From positions 175,814,147 to 175,878,146 of the forward strand of contig CM071597.1 of NCBI GenBank assembly GCA_036435485.1: DNA of 64,000 bases, read 5' to 3'. The number at the start of each line of letters is the position of its first letter. Within the stretch, counting starts at the first letter, position 1. A program made the translations under genes and the position numbers. The DNA is from Saposhnikovia divaricata (taxonomy: Eukaryota > Streptophyta > Magnoliopsida > Apiales > Apiaceae). The notes below the pieces were generated by a model. The model was given only the letters and a program-made list of their open reading frames with translations, searched no databases and was not told the DNA's origin. Below are positions 11,650-25,361 of this stretch, piece after piece.

Positions 11650-12330
11650 GAGATTATTTTCAGGGGGAAATATTTAAGTAAATATTTTCCATTATTTATC
11701 TGATGAATTTTATTTTTATATTCCTTTTGGATTATTTATAAATATTATTTCGAATATTCATTCGAACTTAAATTATTCGATAAATATTATTTTAAATATT
11801 CACTTGAGCTTGTTTTGGTCAATGAATATTATCTTCAATATCCGTTGAAAGTCGATTCAATTATTGAAGATTGTTTCGAATACTCATTATTTATTCAATG
11901 AATATTACCTCGAATATCCATTTGATAATTATTTCTTCAATAAATATTGTTATTAATTTGAAGATTCATTATTGTCCCAGTGAATATTGTTTAGAATATT
12001 CATTTGGTAATTATTACTTCAATCAGTATTATTAATTTGGAATATTCACTATTTGTTCAGTGAATATTAATTCGAATATTCGTTTGAATTTTATTTAATC
12101 GATAAGTATGATTAATCCGAGTATTCACTACTTATTCAGTGAATATTATTCGACTATCCATTCGAGTTATAATTATTTGACAAGTAATATTTATTTAAAT
12201 ATTCATTAATTATTTAATGAATATTATTTGCGAATATTATTCGAGGATTATTCCGAGTAATATTTTATATTAAGATTATTCGTCCAATATTCTAACTTGA
12301 TAAATATTCCTTGGAATATTTATTTAATTC
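11650..12330 (+). repeat. AT-rich quasi-palindromic array in the G1 5' LTR
   Basis: A degenerate tandem run of units built on GAATATTATTCGAATATTCA-like words, each with AATATT cores in both orientations, spaced roughly 60-80 bp. The same array recurs at 23650-24460, where one extra unit is present, and reversed at 46060-46760. Confidence 0.7.
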
Positions 12331-13257
12331 TTCTATCTCGTTTCAAAATGATTTACTTCATTCGAATATCCTCTTCGACCCTCGAATATTAAATAGATTA
12401 TCTCTAAGTCTTATGATTAATATTATCTTATCAAGGAAGGTTCTCAGAAACTCTATTCTTCATTCAACTCTATCTCTCAGATTATAAGGGAACCTTACTT
12501 GAGAAATGTTATTTATCCTGTGACTTCCCGGTCATAGATTCTTTGAAACTATTCTTTTCACTCACAACTTGATTTCTATTATTCATGGAATCTTGTGTAC
12601 CCACTCATTATTCGAGGGGTAAGAATGTTAGAACAAGTTGATATTTATTAACAAGCAGCAGCTTGGGAAATATTGGTGAATCTCCCTTTCCAACTAGATA
12701 CGACTACTTCGTGGAGTCTTATCAACAAGTATTACACTTGGGGAAAGGGGGAAGATCTTTACGTTTCCGAGTTATGGATATTATTGGAACTAGGAGTTAT
12801 GTAAGAGGCCGAGTAGCGCCGGTCCATCCCATTGGCCCAACCGTTGGTCGGGGAGATCTAACAGGGCGGTAGACAAGTAAATCCGTCAGTTCTTCCTTCT
12901 ACCGGTAGTAAAACTAATTTGAGCTGTACAATCTGCGACTGATCATCGTAAGGATTGGAACAGCGGGCGCGGTGAATACTCCAGTATTAGTTCATCATCC
13001 AAAGTTGGAATTTTCTGCAACATTATCATTGTTGGCAGGATTGAAAAGTGTTTGAAACTGGAATTGCAATATCTTTCTTGCAATTTCCTCTTTTATGAAA
13101 ATGATGCTATCTTGCTTATCTTTGGCATAGCAGATATTCCCACAGATGATTTAATTTGAGTTACCTTGTAACTTCATCGTTTACATTATACTGGCATCAT
13201 TTCCGTAAATGCATGACATATGGTTTCAAAGATACTTTTGAACTATTATATATTATC

Positions 13258-14278
13258 GTACGTTAGGGCGATTCAAGACATGTACTCCCAAGCTAGTTCT
13301 TGCGTCAGAACCCCTGTTGGTGACTCCCGTTTTTTCCCTGTTGAGATTGGGCTCCACCAGGGGTCGGCCCTTAGTCCCCTTCTTTTCGCCCTTATCATTG
13401 ATGTCATGTCACGAGGGATTTAAGATGGCGTTCCTTGGTGCATGCTCTTCGCTGATGATATCGTGTTCGTGGTGGAGTCGAAGGGGGAGGTGAACGAGAA
13501 GTTGGAGTTATGGAGATCTACTTTGGAGTCCCAAGGCTTGCGTTTGAGACGGTTTAAAACCGAGTACCTCTGGTGTAACTTCAGTGGTGAGGACAACGAG
13601 GAAGGGGTGGAGGTTAGGATTGAAGATGAGATCGTCCCTCGTACGGATAATTTTAAGTATTTGGGTTCGATCATCCAGAAGGAAGGTGAGATTGAAGACG
13701 ATGTCTCACATCGTATTAAGGCTGGGTGGTTAAGGTGGAGGGCAGCGTCAGGGATGATGTGCGACAAGAAAGTACCTTTAAAGTTGAAAGGGAAATTCTA
13801 TAGAGCGGCAATTCATCCTGCGATGTTGTATGGTTCTGAGTGTTGGGCGGCGAAGAAGGCCCTCGAGAGCAAGTTGGAAGCAGCTGAGATGAGGATGTTG
13901 CGGTGGTCTTGTGGGCGCACGATGTTGGACAGAATTCCGAATGTAGTTTTTAGGAGCAAGCTGGAGGTGTCACCTTTTTCTACGAAAATTAGGGAAGGGA
14001 GGTTGAGATGGTTCGGTCACATCCGTAGGAGGCTGGCTTAAGCCCCAGTGAGGAGGGTCGAGCGTCTTTCGGTTGCAGGGGTGAGGAGGAGAGGTAGACC
14101 GAGGAGGTCGTGGGAAGAGCAGCTTAGGTTGGATCTGAAGGCCTTAAACTTAAATGAGACCATGACCGCGGATAGATGTGCTTGGAGGCGCCAGATCAGA
14201 GTGGTGGATTCTCTTTTAGGGAGCGGCTCTGTTGTTGAGAGCCTTAGAGTTGGGTTATCTCGGTTAGCGTTATCTTAG
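13258..14278 (+). pseudogene. RTE-clade LINE reverse transcriptase, C-terminal half
   Basis: One frame throughout, with the RT fingers/palm motifs AIQDMYSQASSCVRTPVGD, FPVEIGLHQGSALSPLLFAL and the catalytic FADD (in WCMLFADDIVFV, near 13450). The RTE-typical thumb/C-terminus follows: FKYLGSIIQKEGEIEDD, HPAMLYGSECWA and RLRWFGHIRRR. Two in-frame stops, TAA at 13421-13423 and TAA at 14039-14041, inactivate it. The endonuclease domain and 5' part are missing, as expected for target-primed reverse transcription that stopped early. The enzyme would have copied LINE RNA at a nicked target. Confidence 0.9.
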
Positions 14279-14692
14279 ATTTTCGGCTCTTTCCTGCTCA
14301 TTTTTCATTTTTCATTGGCTTCTGTTTTCCGGTTGTGCAGTTGCAGGGAGATTACCGCAATGTCTTGCAGAGTGGAGTATTCAATCCCCGGGGATCTGTG
14401 CGAGGAGTCATCCTAGATCAGAGTGTGTCGAGAACGAAGTGGATAACCTCCGCGTAGGTAAGTCCCATGTGATCAAAAGCATGGGCTCAGGTATGGCTGC
14501 GATCTTTTCCAAAATTTATGAAGCCGTTACAAATATCACACACTATTTTTCTGTTGTGCAATAAGCTAGGGGTCTTCATGGAAACAGCCTCCTTACCGTA
14601 AAAGGTAGGGGCATGGTCTGCGTACATCTCACCCTCCCCAGATCCTGCTCTGTGCGGGATATACTGGGTATGTTTGGTTTGGTTTTGGTTTT
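13262..14692 (+). mobile_element. 5'-truncated RTE-type LINE inserted in the G1 5' LTR
   Basis: LTR sequence stops after TATTATCGTAC and resumes at AACAGCTAGATCAGA. The insert has the 3' half of an RTE-clade reverse transcriptase and a 3' end typical of plant RTE elements: CTGTGCGGGATATACTGGGTA followed by a degenerate (TTTGG)n-like tail. Compared with the other G1 LTR, about 61 bp of target (equivalent to 25312-25372) are missing at the insertion point. I could not read a target-site duplication. Confidence 0.85.
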
Positions 14693-15095
14693 AACAGCTA
14701 GATCAGATGGCCCGTGCAAGGCGCACTCGGTGCAAGCAGGTGTTGGCTGTCAGAGGATTACCGTTGAGGTTATAACTACCATTGCTAAAGAGGAAGCTAT
14801 TGGTAGGCTAGTTGTTAGCATCTGAGTGTCTAATGTATTTATTATATGACACATACAAATGGATGGCAAAGAGTATGTAATGGTTAATTGTAAACCTTTT
14901 GGGTTGCAAGAACTCAATCTTGTGATTAATAATATTTTGTAATTACTCTGATTTCATCTCTGGGTCTATAACGGGTGCGTTACGTGTTGTGTTTTGGGTC
15001 ACAAGGTTGTAATTTAAATTATGTTGGTTTTGTTGATGGAAATTGAGACCGTAACGACCAGATCCCTTACCCCGGATCTGGGGGTGTTACAGAAA

Positions 15096-15107
15096 TGGTA
15101 TTAGAGA
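15096..15107 (+). promoter_or_regulatory. Primer-binding site of G1
   Basis: TGGTATTAGAGA lies four bases after the LTR end. It resembles the plant initiator-tRNA-Met PBS TGGTATCAGAGC with substitutions. Confidence 0.75.
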
Positions 15108-18100
15108 GTTACGTTATAAATCCCAGAGATGGTTCGATGTTAAAACAATAAATTCACTAAGATAATAAGAACTCTTGCCAAGTTCATAGTCAGACTACTT
15201 AACGTAGTACTGACATATAAAACCCTTATGGGAACTCGTAAGTATAATGATAGTAACTTAGCTCGTTCTCGTGTCGACTTATAAGGCGACAGACCTTGAG
15301 GCGTTCGAGCAGCAGCACAGTGATTCTCTATTATATGCTGGCGATCGGTTTATTGATTCGATAGAATACCCTACTGAGAACCAGGAGGAGGTTTCAGCTA
15401 AGGAGGAGAATCCTGTTAAGGATAAGGGGTTTATCCTTGAGGAAATGAGGGCTGCAGCTAGATAGACTGTAAGAGTTAAGATTATAGTGCCCAGAGAAGT
15501 GAACGTAAAGGAACTGAGGTATTATTAAAAAGAACTAAAGATGCATGTTGGATTCATAACCGAACTACCGGAGGTAGTACCAGCAAGTAAGACGGATTGG
15601 AAGAAGTACTTGACATCTTATATGGATTTAGATAAAAATCCTTAGAGACTTCCAGATTGTATGGAAGAGTAAGAATGATGCATGATTATCAAAGACATCG
15701 ATGTAAGACGGGGAATAGAGTCTCCAGGAGCAGTTGAGATAGAGGCAGCAAGTGCCATAACATGTGATGAGTGGAATAGTGTGAATATTGTCAGTGTTAA
15801 GTCGCCATGAAAAGGCAGATTCCATAGATTATATTTATGAAGTCAAATCGAGATTGGTGACACGGTTTTATTCAGAGAAATGTCCATTTATGAATGGATC
15901 AACTTAGAAAATAATAACATTGGGAGGTGATGGCATGATTGGATAAAGTTATATAAGGAAGTAGTAAGCGAGACGATGATCTCAGAACCTACACGAGGAA
16001 AAGACCAGAGAGTCTATGATGAACTATTATTGAGACTATTGTCAGGAATCAAGTGTAGGTTTAGTTCAACTCAGTGAAATGATGAACCAGAAACATTAGT
16101 AGCATGTGATTCAGAGGAATATAAAATTCTTTCTTTTCCTTGAATGGATTATAGTAGTTACCTTAAGTCTACTCCAACGCTGAATCATAAATGGATCAAG
16201 TAATGCGATTAGTGGTTAAAAGGTAATCAAGAGTGTTTATAGATGAAACCTGAAGGAACGAGTGTGTGCCAAGTTCTCGAGGTATGAGTCTGGCAAAATG
16301 AAGTTCAGTTATTAGGACATACGATCAATAGTGAGTGGCGTTGGTTGACCCTACCGAGCTAAGAACAGTTTCAAATGGAGAAAGGCCAACCACACCAACA
16401 AAGGTGAGAAATTTCATAAGATTCACAAGGAAAATGTGAGAAAATCTTCCTGGAGCTAAAGAGGAAAATGGTAACGACCCCGCGATGGTGTTGCCTATTG
16501 GAAGAAGGAAAACTTTGTGATATATTATGATGCATCGCATACAGGTTTAATTATTATGCTTGTGCAGCACGACTGAGTAACGGCAGATGCATTCGGACAA
16601 CACGGTTCACCAGATTCAGATGGCCTTGGTGGTGCCAATTTTATGGAACGACTAACTCCGACGGTAGTATTCCTTTTGAGACTAGTCGTTAGGTTGACTG
16701 ATATTTGGACGTATCGACTATTAAGGCAAATAGATATCAGGAAGATGTGGCATGTTTCAGTTTGGAACTTTTGATTTCCTTTTCTGGATTTATATATTGG
16801 TTCCTCTCCAGCGATTAGACTTCCAAAATTATGTCAATCATTCCATTATTATAACGACTTACGATTGTACCTACTTGGATGTGCTTAGATCTATTCTTCA
16901 GGTTCCGAAATTAATCTTCTTGGCGTTACCTGTGGGCGAATAAATTGACAAAAATTTCCCTGATACTGGAAAGAAATTCAACGGAATTTGGCAAACCTTG
17001 TCTTTCTGATTATCAGAGAACATCTCTAAAGAGGATGGAAACTGGAGTGAACCCTATGGATTGGGTAAGGCAGTTAAGGACCAAAACGGACTGAGAAATT
17101 CCGGGAATGACTTAAATGAAAAGGCTGTTATTCCAGAAGTGTTAAGCTTACGCGGCACGTGGAATTGATAAGAATAGTTGAAAAGATCTGAAGGAGTTCA
17201 AGAATACATGGGAAAAAGTATATTGATAATCTTAACTTATCCCAGATAAATTAGATTCGCTATGGACGAGGGAGACACTATGTCAGTAATTGCTAGAAAA
17301 GTAACGCTATTAGCCAACCCCTAAACTCACATATTTTAGCATGGCCAGTTGGGGCCAAGTCACTAAGGATTATCAAGTGATTAAACCGGCAATGTAAGGA
17401 CAAAGCGGGGTGCTTCTAACCAAGTGCCAACCGCGAGGAATTTTGATATATAATGAATTGAGATACATGATGATGGATTTTATATATACCATGGACGTAT
17501 TAGGATTGGGGATAGTGACCAATGAAGAGTTATGAAGATGATCAAAGATGGTGCAGTATAATGCACAAATGTCATATGAAACTTAGTGTCCTCAAGAGGA
17601 GCAATAGGCACTTAGAAATTCACGTTGAACACCACCAATATCTTCCAAAACATCCTTGCTACCATTACCAAGTTCTGTAAGAAAGACAGATAGACATATG
17701 TTGTCTTTTGGAAGGTCATATAAACTGACATTCGTTTGAAAGAAGAGGTTAGCACTAAGCTACCTATAGATTATCAAGATGAGAATGATTGGAAAGAGAC
17801 CCTTATTAAGGATATAGGATTTGATTGTCAATTAAGGGGTTTAAGTATTCCTTGAAAATCGAAATGAAGATAGAATATCAGTAAATAAGGATGAACCCGA
17901 GGATGCACAAAGGATGGCATTACCCCTAATAAAGACATTGTGAATTTGGATGATATAAGTTGGATTGACTAAGGTAACAACAACCTTTAAGGATTTATTT
18001 AAAAGGGTTACGTAATGTACATAGAAAGAACTGTTATAGGATTGATTAATGATGTTTGATATACCCTGTACCCAGAAAAGACTGGAGGAATGTTAAGGAT

Positions 18101-20638
18101 GACCTAAGAAGCCTTATAAGGAAAAAAGCAATATTCTGAGTTTCAAACTGGAAGTTTGGTAGGAAATGTATGGCATAATAATGATAATGCCAGATAAGGC
18201 ATGTGTGAAACCATGAAGGGTTATGGATTGAACCAATAAAGGTTGAGATTATCCTAAAACCAGAAAGAACTAAGAGAAGAAATATCCTCGGTATGATTGG
18301 GAGTAACTGTGATAAAGTCTATACGGAAAGGTGGAAGCAATGACTTATGGAAAAAGACTGATCTATATTTTCTCTCTTTCAACAAAGTTTAAGAGAGAAT
18401 GATTTCACCCAACAGTGATGAGAATGAGATAGAAAATTTAAGTTGGAATAGATCCAGACAACATTGATTGTGAGAAACTATTATTATCAGGAAAGGCCAA
18501 TGAGGTGGCCTACACTTTAAGTATAGAGGAGGAATTATAGATGCTCATACCAAAGAAACAGAATGATACCAAGAAGAACCTTGAAGGTCACAATGTGATG
18601 GAGGATTTACATTTCCCTCCGATGATTGTGCAAGAAGCAACCATAAGAATAGTCTAAGTAAGCATTCGATTCCTGAGGTTTTCTTAAGAATATTACATGC
18701 ATTAGGAGGTCCTATTTTGAGGTAAACCCGGACCATGATACAAATTTAATTAAGTGAACCGTTAAGCTTCCAGCCTTCTGCTGAAGATATAAGATTAATA
18801 ATTTCACCGACCTATATCATAGCTGCGATTTTGTTTTCTTCATGTATTATCTACGTCAAGTTCAGGAAGTATTCCTCATGGATAGGGAATGGAGATTATT
18901 TTGTCTTTCTAGAAGGTTCTAATCCGACAATCAGGGAACCCGTATGATTAGCTATTGAAGCACTACGTAAACAGCAAACGATGGTGATCCAACAAAGGGC
19001 AACATTAATGTAGTGGCGGTTCTTCTAAGAAATGCGATTACAATGCAAAGATAAAGATAGTGCTGTTATTGATAAGCTAAATGGCATGTTGATGAATGAC
19101 AAGCAAGTTTATGTTGGTGTATTTCTGCGCAAACAAGTAGAGAATATCAGGTTGGAGATTCATAATGCTAAGAGGCAAGTTTGGCAGGAATAGATTATAT
19201 TGGATCTAAATTAGAGAAATCAACAAGATTTATTTCGGAGTGTATAAATTGGAATGATATGATGTTTGAAATAAATGAGAATGCTATGAGGGCTCATAAG
19301 GAGGTTATAGTGGAAAAGAAACAAGACGGTTGACGATATAAATGAAATAGAGTTGAGGATCAATAAGGGAGTAAGATAAGCGGACTCCTGAGAAACCCCA
19401 GCAATGAAGCAAGAAAAGTATGAAATTGACATGGCAAGCTATTTGATAAACAGAAAGTTGAAATTGAAAGCATAAATGACATACAGATTAACTCTCTTTA
19501 AGTAGAGAGAACTCGAGAAATTTTGGAATAGTCTGATTGATTAATAAGGAGACTCATGGATCGAGAAAGTCAGAATTTAGATGATTGAACAAAGGAAAGT
19601 TTGACCCTAAAGACGTGATGCTTATCGAATAAAAGGTGACGGGATACCAATAAGAAGGTGGCAAGTACAAAGGATGTTTTACAAAAATGAATAAGAATCA
19701 TATAACGAGAAGGATGTGATTGATAAAGAAAAGATTGGGAAAATAATTATGGAATGTGAGGCAATGAATGTTATGAATCGATTGATAAATGGGTTTTCTA
19801 GAAAACTCTCGGGATGACGACCTGATAGTGTTAGTATTATGAATATGAAAGAGCTAGTAGTGTGACATGGATCGTCAATAATATTAATGTCAAGCGAAGA
19901 ATCCAAGATTTAACCTGAAAGGTCGAAGGATTTTCTAAAAGTAAGTAATGCTAAGATCGAACGAGAAAATAGGTCCATATGGTGATGGACAGAGTAGAAA
20001 GGATATGTTGACACGTGAAATTACGATAAAGTAGTATTTGATACGAATACGATTATTTTTCTTCTCTAATGAACCTCTATAGTTCAGAGGTAAATCCTAA
20101 GTATGATATTTTGCAATCATGAAAACTTTCTATAATTCTTTGAAATTCTTTTCTTTTCTTCTCTCCTATTCATCTTCTTTTTGAATTGAGAAGAACAACC
20201 CTTTAAGGAGGGGAGGTACTTCTACGTGACTATCTGTCTAACTGATAGAAGTCTAGGTGGAATACCAAAACTTGTTTAATTGCTTGTCAAGTACTAAAGG
20301 CTGGCCCCCTTCTGTACTAACTATGCAATATGACAAATGTTCATTGATCATAGTGATCTCTCAATAAATTCTTCTATTTATATATATTAATCGAGATTGC
20401 GAAGATTAAAGCGGTCAGGAAGTGCATAGTACGAGTGAGATTATCTCCGAATTCACAGCGCGATAGTGATACCAAAGTCACTGCAGATACCAATAAGGGT
20501 AATATTATATGATTGGATAAGGGCATGACCCAGATAGTGTGTTGTACGAAAAGTATAAAAGATGATGAAAAAGGGATAAATGGAGTATTGTAGCACTAGT
20601 GGGATGTGCTGTAAAAGGATTGGAATGTTTACGGATGG
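15108..20638 (+). pseudogene. Heavily decayed gag-pol interior of G1
   Basis: Stops and frameshifts occur every few dozen bases, but ordered pol relics can be traced in plus orientation. At ~17760 IDYQDEND aligns with the RT IDYREL block, followed by FDCQLRGLSI where gypsy RTs have FDQLRGAS. Near 17970 GLTKVTTTFKDLFKRV lies where the GLTNAP...FMDLMNRVF block belongs. At ~18480-18530 SGKANEVAYTLS matches the end of RNase H (PGKANVVADALS). Integrase should occupy ~18540-20300, but I could not verify its motifs. Gag should lie in 15250-17500 and is unrecognisable. Nothing here can encode a working enzyme. Confidence 0.7.
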
Positions 20639-20950
20639 ATCGGGGAACTAGCTTACGAACTAGCATTATCCCCAAACCTGAAACACGTGCACAATGTGTT
20701 TTATGTTTCGATGTTGAGAAATTACAATCCGGATGCTAAGTACATAGAAGAATACGAGCACGTAGACATGCAACTAAATCTAACCTATGTGGAGCAGCCT
20801 GTGGAAATCATAGACCGAAAAGAACAAGTGCTCCCAAACCAGGTCATCAAGCTTGTCAGAATTTTGTGGCAGAACCACAACGTGGAAGAATCAACTTGGA
20901 AGCTGGAAAGCGTGATGCAAGGAAAGTACCCCCATTTGTTCTCGGACTGA
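20639..20950 (+). pseudogene. C-terminal pol tail with chromodomain, G1
   Basis: An uninterrupted stretch of 103 codons ending at TGA 20948-20950. It begins in the integrase C-terminal HNVFYVSML block and ends with the chromodomain-like segment PVEIIDRKEQVL...VKLVRILWQNHNVEESTW-type sequence, characteristic of Tekay/Del chromoviruses. In an intact element this domain guides integration through chromatin binding. Here it is detached from any open upstream frame, so it is a fragment. The intact state of this end next to the PPT contrasts with the ruined interior. Confidence 0.85.
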
Positions 20951-20966
20951 TTCCGGGACGGAATCC

Positions 20967-20983
20967 TTTTAAGGAGGGGAGAC
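20967..20983 (+). promoter_or_regulatory. Polypurine tract of G1
   Basis: TTTTAAGGAGGGGAGAC directly precedes the TGTAAGAACC start of the 3' LTR. The preceding GGGACGGAATCC motif is shared with G2 and, as GGGACAGAATCC, with G3. Confidence 0.85.
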
Positions 20984-23649
20984 TGTAAGAACCCGAATTT
21001 TTGGGTAGAATTAAAACTTTTTATTATATAATGATGTAAGGATGAATAATGGTTACAAGTACGATGTAACAGTGTTCTTCTGAATGAATGGAATGGATTT
21101 AGATTCAAATATTTATATGCCATGAAGAATGCTAGTGGTTGACAGCATAGATAAGAATAATCTATCTCCTAGGAAAACAAGATATGGAATTTCCAAATAG
21201 GGAAGTTATTCTCATGTCATCCAAATCGATATCTGTTATTAGTCCAGAGGTTCCGTGAAAGAGCTAAGGAACGCTCGAAACAGGACAAGGACATTTTATT
21301 AAATATAAGGAATAAAAGAGAATAAGCAGTGAATAGTGTGAATATGATTACGACGACGCTATATAGAAGTATTCAGAACGGATTTCGGAGTTCGTATTCA
21401 TGATCCAGGGGCGAGATAAGTGTATGTAAACGATATCGGATTCAGAAAATTAGCACTTTTATTTTCTCCAAGATTTCCCTAGACACTGAAGGATTTAATT
21501 ATGAGGATTTAAGGAATTTTAATTCAAGGATTATAAAGAAGGATTGAGAATATTAGTATTAATATTAAGAAGGTTTCCGGTAAAACCCTAACTAGAAATC
21601 CTTGAGATATCCCTCCGAACGATAAATCGAATTAAGCAATAACCGAACAAAAGAGCAAGCAGAGAGCAAGAGGCATGCATGTGCTAGTGGAGAAAATATC
21701 TAGTAACCATATAGTTATACAAGTAACTAGCACACTTAGAGATTAAACTAGTACTTAGCAAGCAAACCACTTGGTTAGTCTTAACACCATCAAATCTTCA
21801 ACACGTCCATCCATTTTCATCATCCCTTGCATCACCACTTTATTAAAGCTACTTTATGTAGATATTATCCATACACATCAATAATTCAAGATATTAGATC
21901 TAGAACAAGGCAAACAAACTCCATTTTCTCTCATTCTCTCAAACTGCCCAGCAAGAGCACCTCAAAGAAGCAAATTCATATCTCCATTTATATCCATGAT
22001 AAAAACACCAAATTTTAACCCAATCCTCTCCACTCCATGGGAAATATTCGCTCAAAATTTCATGCTATTCTAATGAGTGTAGCCTAGTCAAATCTCCTCC
22101 CCAAGAGAAGAAACCAAACTGTCCAGATTGTTTGACAGTTTCTGTGATGATTTTCAACGGCCATATCTCCTTCATTACTCAATGAAATTTGGTGTTCTTT
22201 AGCTTGTTGGAAAGCTAGTAAGATTCTCTACAACTCTCCTTTAGAAGCCTCGTCCAGATAACCTCGGTAAGGTCCTCGTTTTTTATGATCTTTCAGCTGG
22301 GTTATAGAAACTTCGAAAATCTCTAAGTATATTCTTGATGTTTCTTGATAGTTTAAGCTTGGTTAAGGAGTTCTAAGACTAAACAAGGTTTATCAAGGAT
22401 ATTAAACTCTCCAAGGAAGGTATAATTCTTAAGGACCCTAGATCTAGTTTTGAGATTTATGATGTACTTGGTAGTTTAGAGATTAGTATGATTATGATGT
22501 TATATTAAGAATGATTAATTGGTGGTTTAGTTGATCTAAGTAAAATGGTGCATATGATGGTGAAATCAGTTGCTTATGGACTGATTATTGTGTATGTATG
22601 CATGGTGTAGCTTGGGTGATGTTTGATCGTGATTTAAAAATTTAGAAACGTCCGATTTATAGCTGTCGTAATGCCCGATTTTCGTTAGACCTTAAGAACC
22701 GTGCATAACAGATGGTATAATTTTCTGGACTTGATAAGTATATAACATGTCCTTGTATATCTCGAGTCATAGATCATTTTGGCGCAAGAATCGAAGCATT
22801 TGGACTTACGGTTTAGGAGTTATGGTTAAATTCGTAAAAGTGGTTCGAAACCGGACAAGGACGCTCGTAACTGAAATTGAAACTTCCTAAAACGTGTTAT
22901 GCAGTGACGAATCATGGTAATTAAATACTAGAGATAAAAAGGAAGGTGTTAGAGAAAACCTCATGACAAATGGATCGTTTTCCGATTTTATAAAAATGTT
23001 TGAATCAAGGTTAAACGCGAACAAACCCATAAAAAATGTACTTGGTTATAACTTTGGTCAGGCACTTAAAAAACGGGCGATAAAACTCGAGGTATAATCT
23101 TGGTTCCTAAACGACCAACCTTAGAACTTGTAAGGCTTGAGTATATACCAAGTGTAAGGATAATAACGTGTCGTAATAACGAACAAGTGTCGGATCGTGT
23201 CAGGGATAAAAAGAGTTACACTAAAGGGTGTATAACGAGATAATTTGAAAACGTGTTTCGACTTAAATAAGTTTATACTTAGCCTTTCGATATATTAAGT
23301 GATTAATCTCGGATATTGTGACTATTGATAGATCACCCGATTGACCGAGGCACACTACCCCTACAGGATTCCAGGCAAGTCTTCAATAAATTTTGAAGCT
23401 GTTGTTATGACAATATATATATCTGTTGTTTTATGATACATATGCCATAGCATGCATGCCTATCTTCAAGATATATATTGTGATACTTGTTCCTTGAATT
23501 ATTGTTGGCTTTTGAGCTGGATTGATAACGTTTCGGTTATAAGCCGAATATTGCTAAGACCCTTAAGAGAAGGGCATCTGAATCTCATTCTTCGAGTATA
23601 GACCGGGAGTCGGTATTTCTTGATATAATGAGATTATTTTCAGGGGGAA

Positions 23650-24460
23650 ATATTTAAGTAAATATTTTCCATTATTTATCTGATGAATATTATTTGTATA
23701 TTCCTTTGGGATTATTTATAAATATTATTTCGAATATTCATTCGAACTTAAATTATTCGATAAATATTATTTTAAATATTCACTTGAGCTTGCTTTGGTC
23801 AATGAATATTATCTTCAATATCCGTTGAAAGTCGATTCAATTATTGAAGATTGTTTCGAATACTCATTATTTATTCAATGAATATTACCTCGAATATCCA
23901 TTTGATAATTATTTCTTCAATAAATATTGTTATTAATTTGAAGATTCACTATTGTCCAGTGAATATTGTTTCGAATATTCATTTGATAATTATTACTTCA
24001 ATCAGTATTATAATTTGAATATTCATTATTTATTCAATGAATATTATTCGAACATTCACTTGATAATTACTTCTTCGATAAGTATTATTATTTGGAATAT
24101 TCACTATTTGTTCAGTGAATATTAATTCGAATATTCGTTTGAATTTTATTTAATCGATAAGTATTATTAATCCGAGTATTCACTACTTATTCAGTGAATA
24201 TTATTCGACTATCCATTCGAGTTATAATTATTTCATAAGTAATATTTATTTAAATATTCATTAATTATTTAATGAATATTATTTGCGAATATTATTCGAG
24301 GATTATTCCGAGTAATATTTTATATTAAGATTATTCCTCCAATATTATAACTTGATAAATATTCCTTGGAATATTTATTTAATTCTTCTATCTCGTTTCA
24401 AAATGATTTATTTCATTCGAATATCCTCTTCGGCCCTCGAATATTAAATAAATTATCTTT
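23650..24460 (+). repeat. AT-rich quasi-palindromic array in the G1 3' LTR
   Basis: Counterpart of the 11650-12330 array. It has about one additional unit (around 24010-24090) relative to the 5' LTR, consistent with slippage or unequal exchange after the two LTRs formed. Confidence 0.7.
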
Positions 24461-25328
24461 GAGTCTTATGATTAATATTATCTTATCAAGGAAGGTTCTC
24501 AGAAACTCTATTCTTCATTCAACTCTATCTCTCAGATTATAAGGGAACCTTACTTGAGAAATGTTATTTATCTTGTGACTTCCCGGTTATAGATTCTTTG
24601 AAACTATTCTTTTCACTCACAACTTGGTTGCTATTATTCATGGAATCTTATGTACCCACTTATTATTCGAGGGGTAAGAATGTTGGAACTAGTTGATATT
24701 TATTAACAAGCAGCAGCTTGGGAAATATTGGTGAATCTCCCTTTCCAACTAGATACGACTACTTCGTGGAGTCTTATCAACAAGTATTACACTTGGGGAA
24801 AGGGGAAGATCTTTACGTTTCTGAGTTATGAATGTTATTGGAACTAGGAGTCGTGTAAGAGGCCGAGTAGCGCCGGTCCATCCCATTGGCCCAATCGTTG
24901 GCCGGGGAGATCTAACAGGGCGGTAGACAAGTAAATCCCTCAGTTCTTCCTTCTACCTGTAGTAAAACTAATTTGAGCTGTACAATCTGCGACTGATGTA
25001 AGGATTGGAACAGCGGGCGCGGTGAATACTCCAGTATTAGTTCATCATCCAAAGTTGGAATTTTCTGCAACATTATCATAGTTGGCAAGATTGAAAAGTG
25101 TTTGAAACTGGAATTGCAATATCTTTCTTGCAAGTTCCTCTTTTATGAAAATGATGCTATCTTGCTTATCTTTGGCATAGCAGATATTCCCACAGATGAT
25201 ACAATTTGAGTTACCTTGTAACTTCATCGTTTACATTATACTGGCATCATTTCCGTAAATGCATGGCATTTGGTTTCAAAGATACTTTTGAACTGTTATA
25301 TATTATTGTACAGTTATACATTATTTTC

Positions 25329-25347
25329 GGTGGGCTATTGCTCACCC
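25329..25347 (+). promoter_or_regulatory. Stem-loop near the end of the G1 LTR
   Basis: GGTGGGC-TATT-GCTCACC can pair over seven positions with one G-T wobble. A similar loop sits at the corresponding place in the G1-type LTR at 45088-45106 and, with a TGAGC...GCTCA core, in G2 and G3 LTRs. Confidence 0.5.
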
Positions 25348-25361
25348 TTTCTTTATTTATT

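Larger units (their letters stand above)
9099..15091 (+). repeat. 5' LTR of G1, start-truncated and interrupted by a LINE
   Basis: Collinear with 21110-25770 after removing the LINE at 13262-14692. It ends GGGTGTTACA directly before the PBS. The first ~125 bp of the LTR are absent; just before 9099 lies the edge of the Sirevirus LTR. The repeat includes a 700-bp AT-rich array. Small ORFs inside it are not conserved in frame with the other copy and look fortuitous. Confidence 0.88.
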
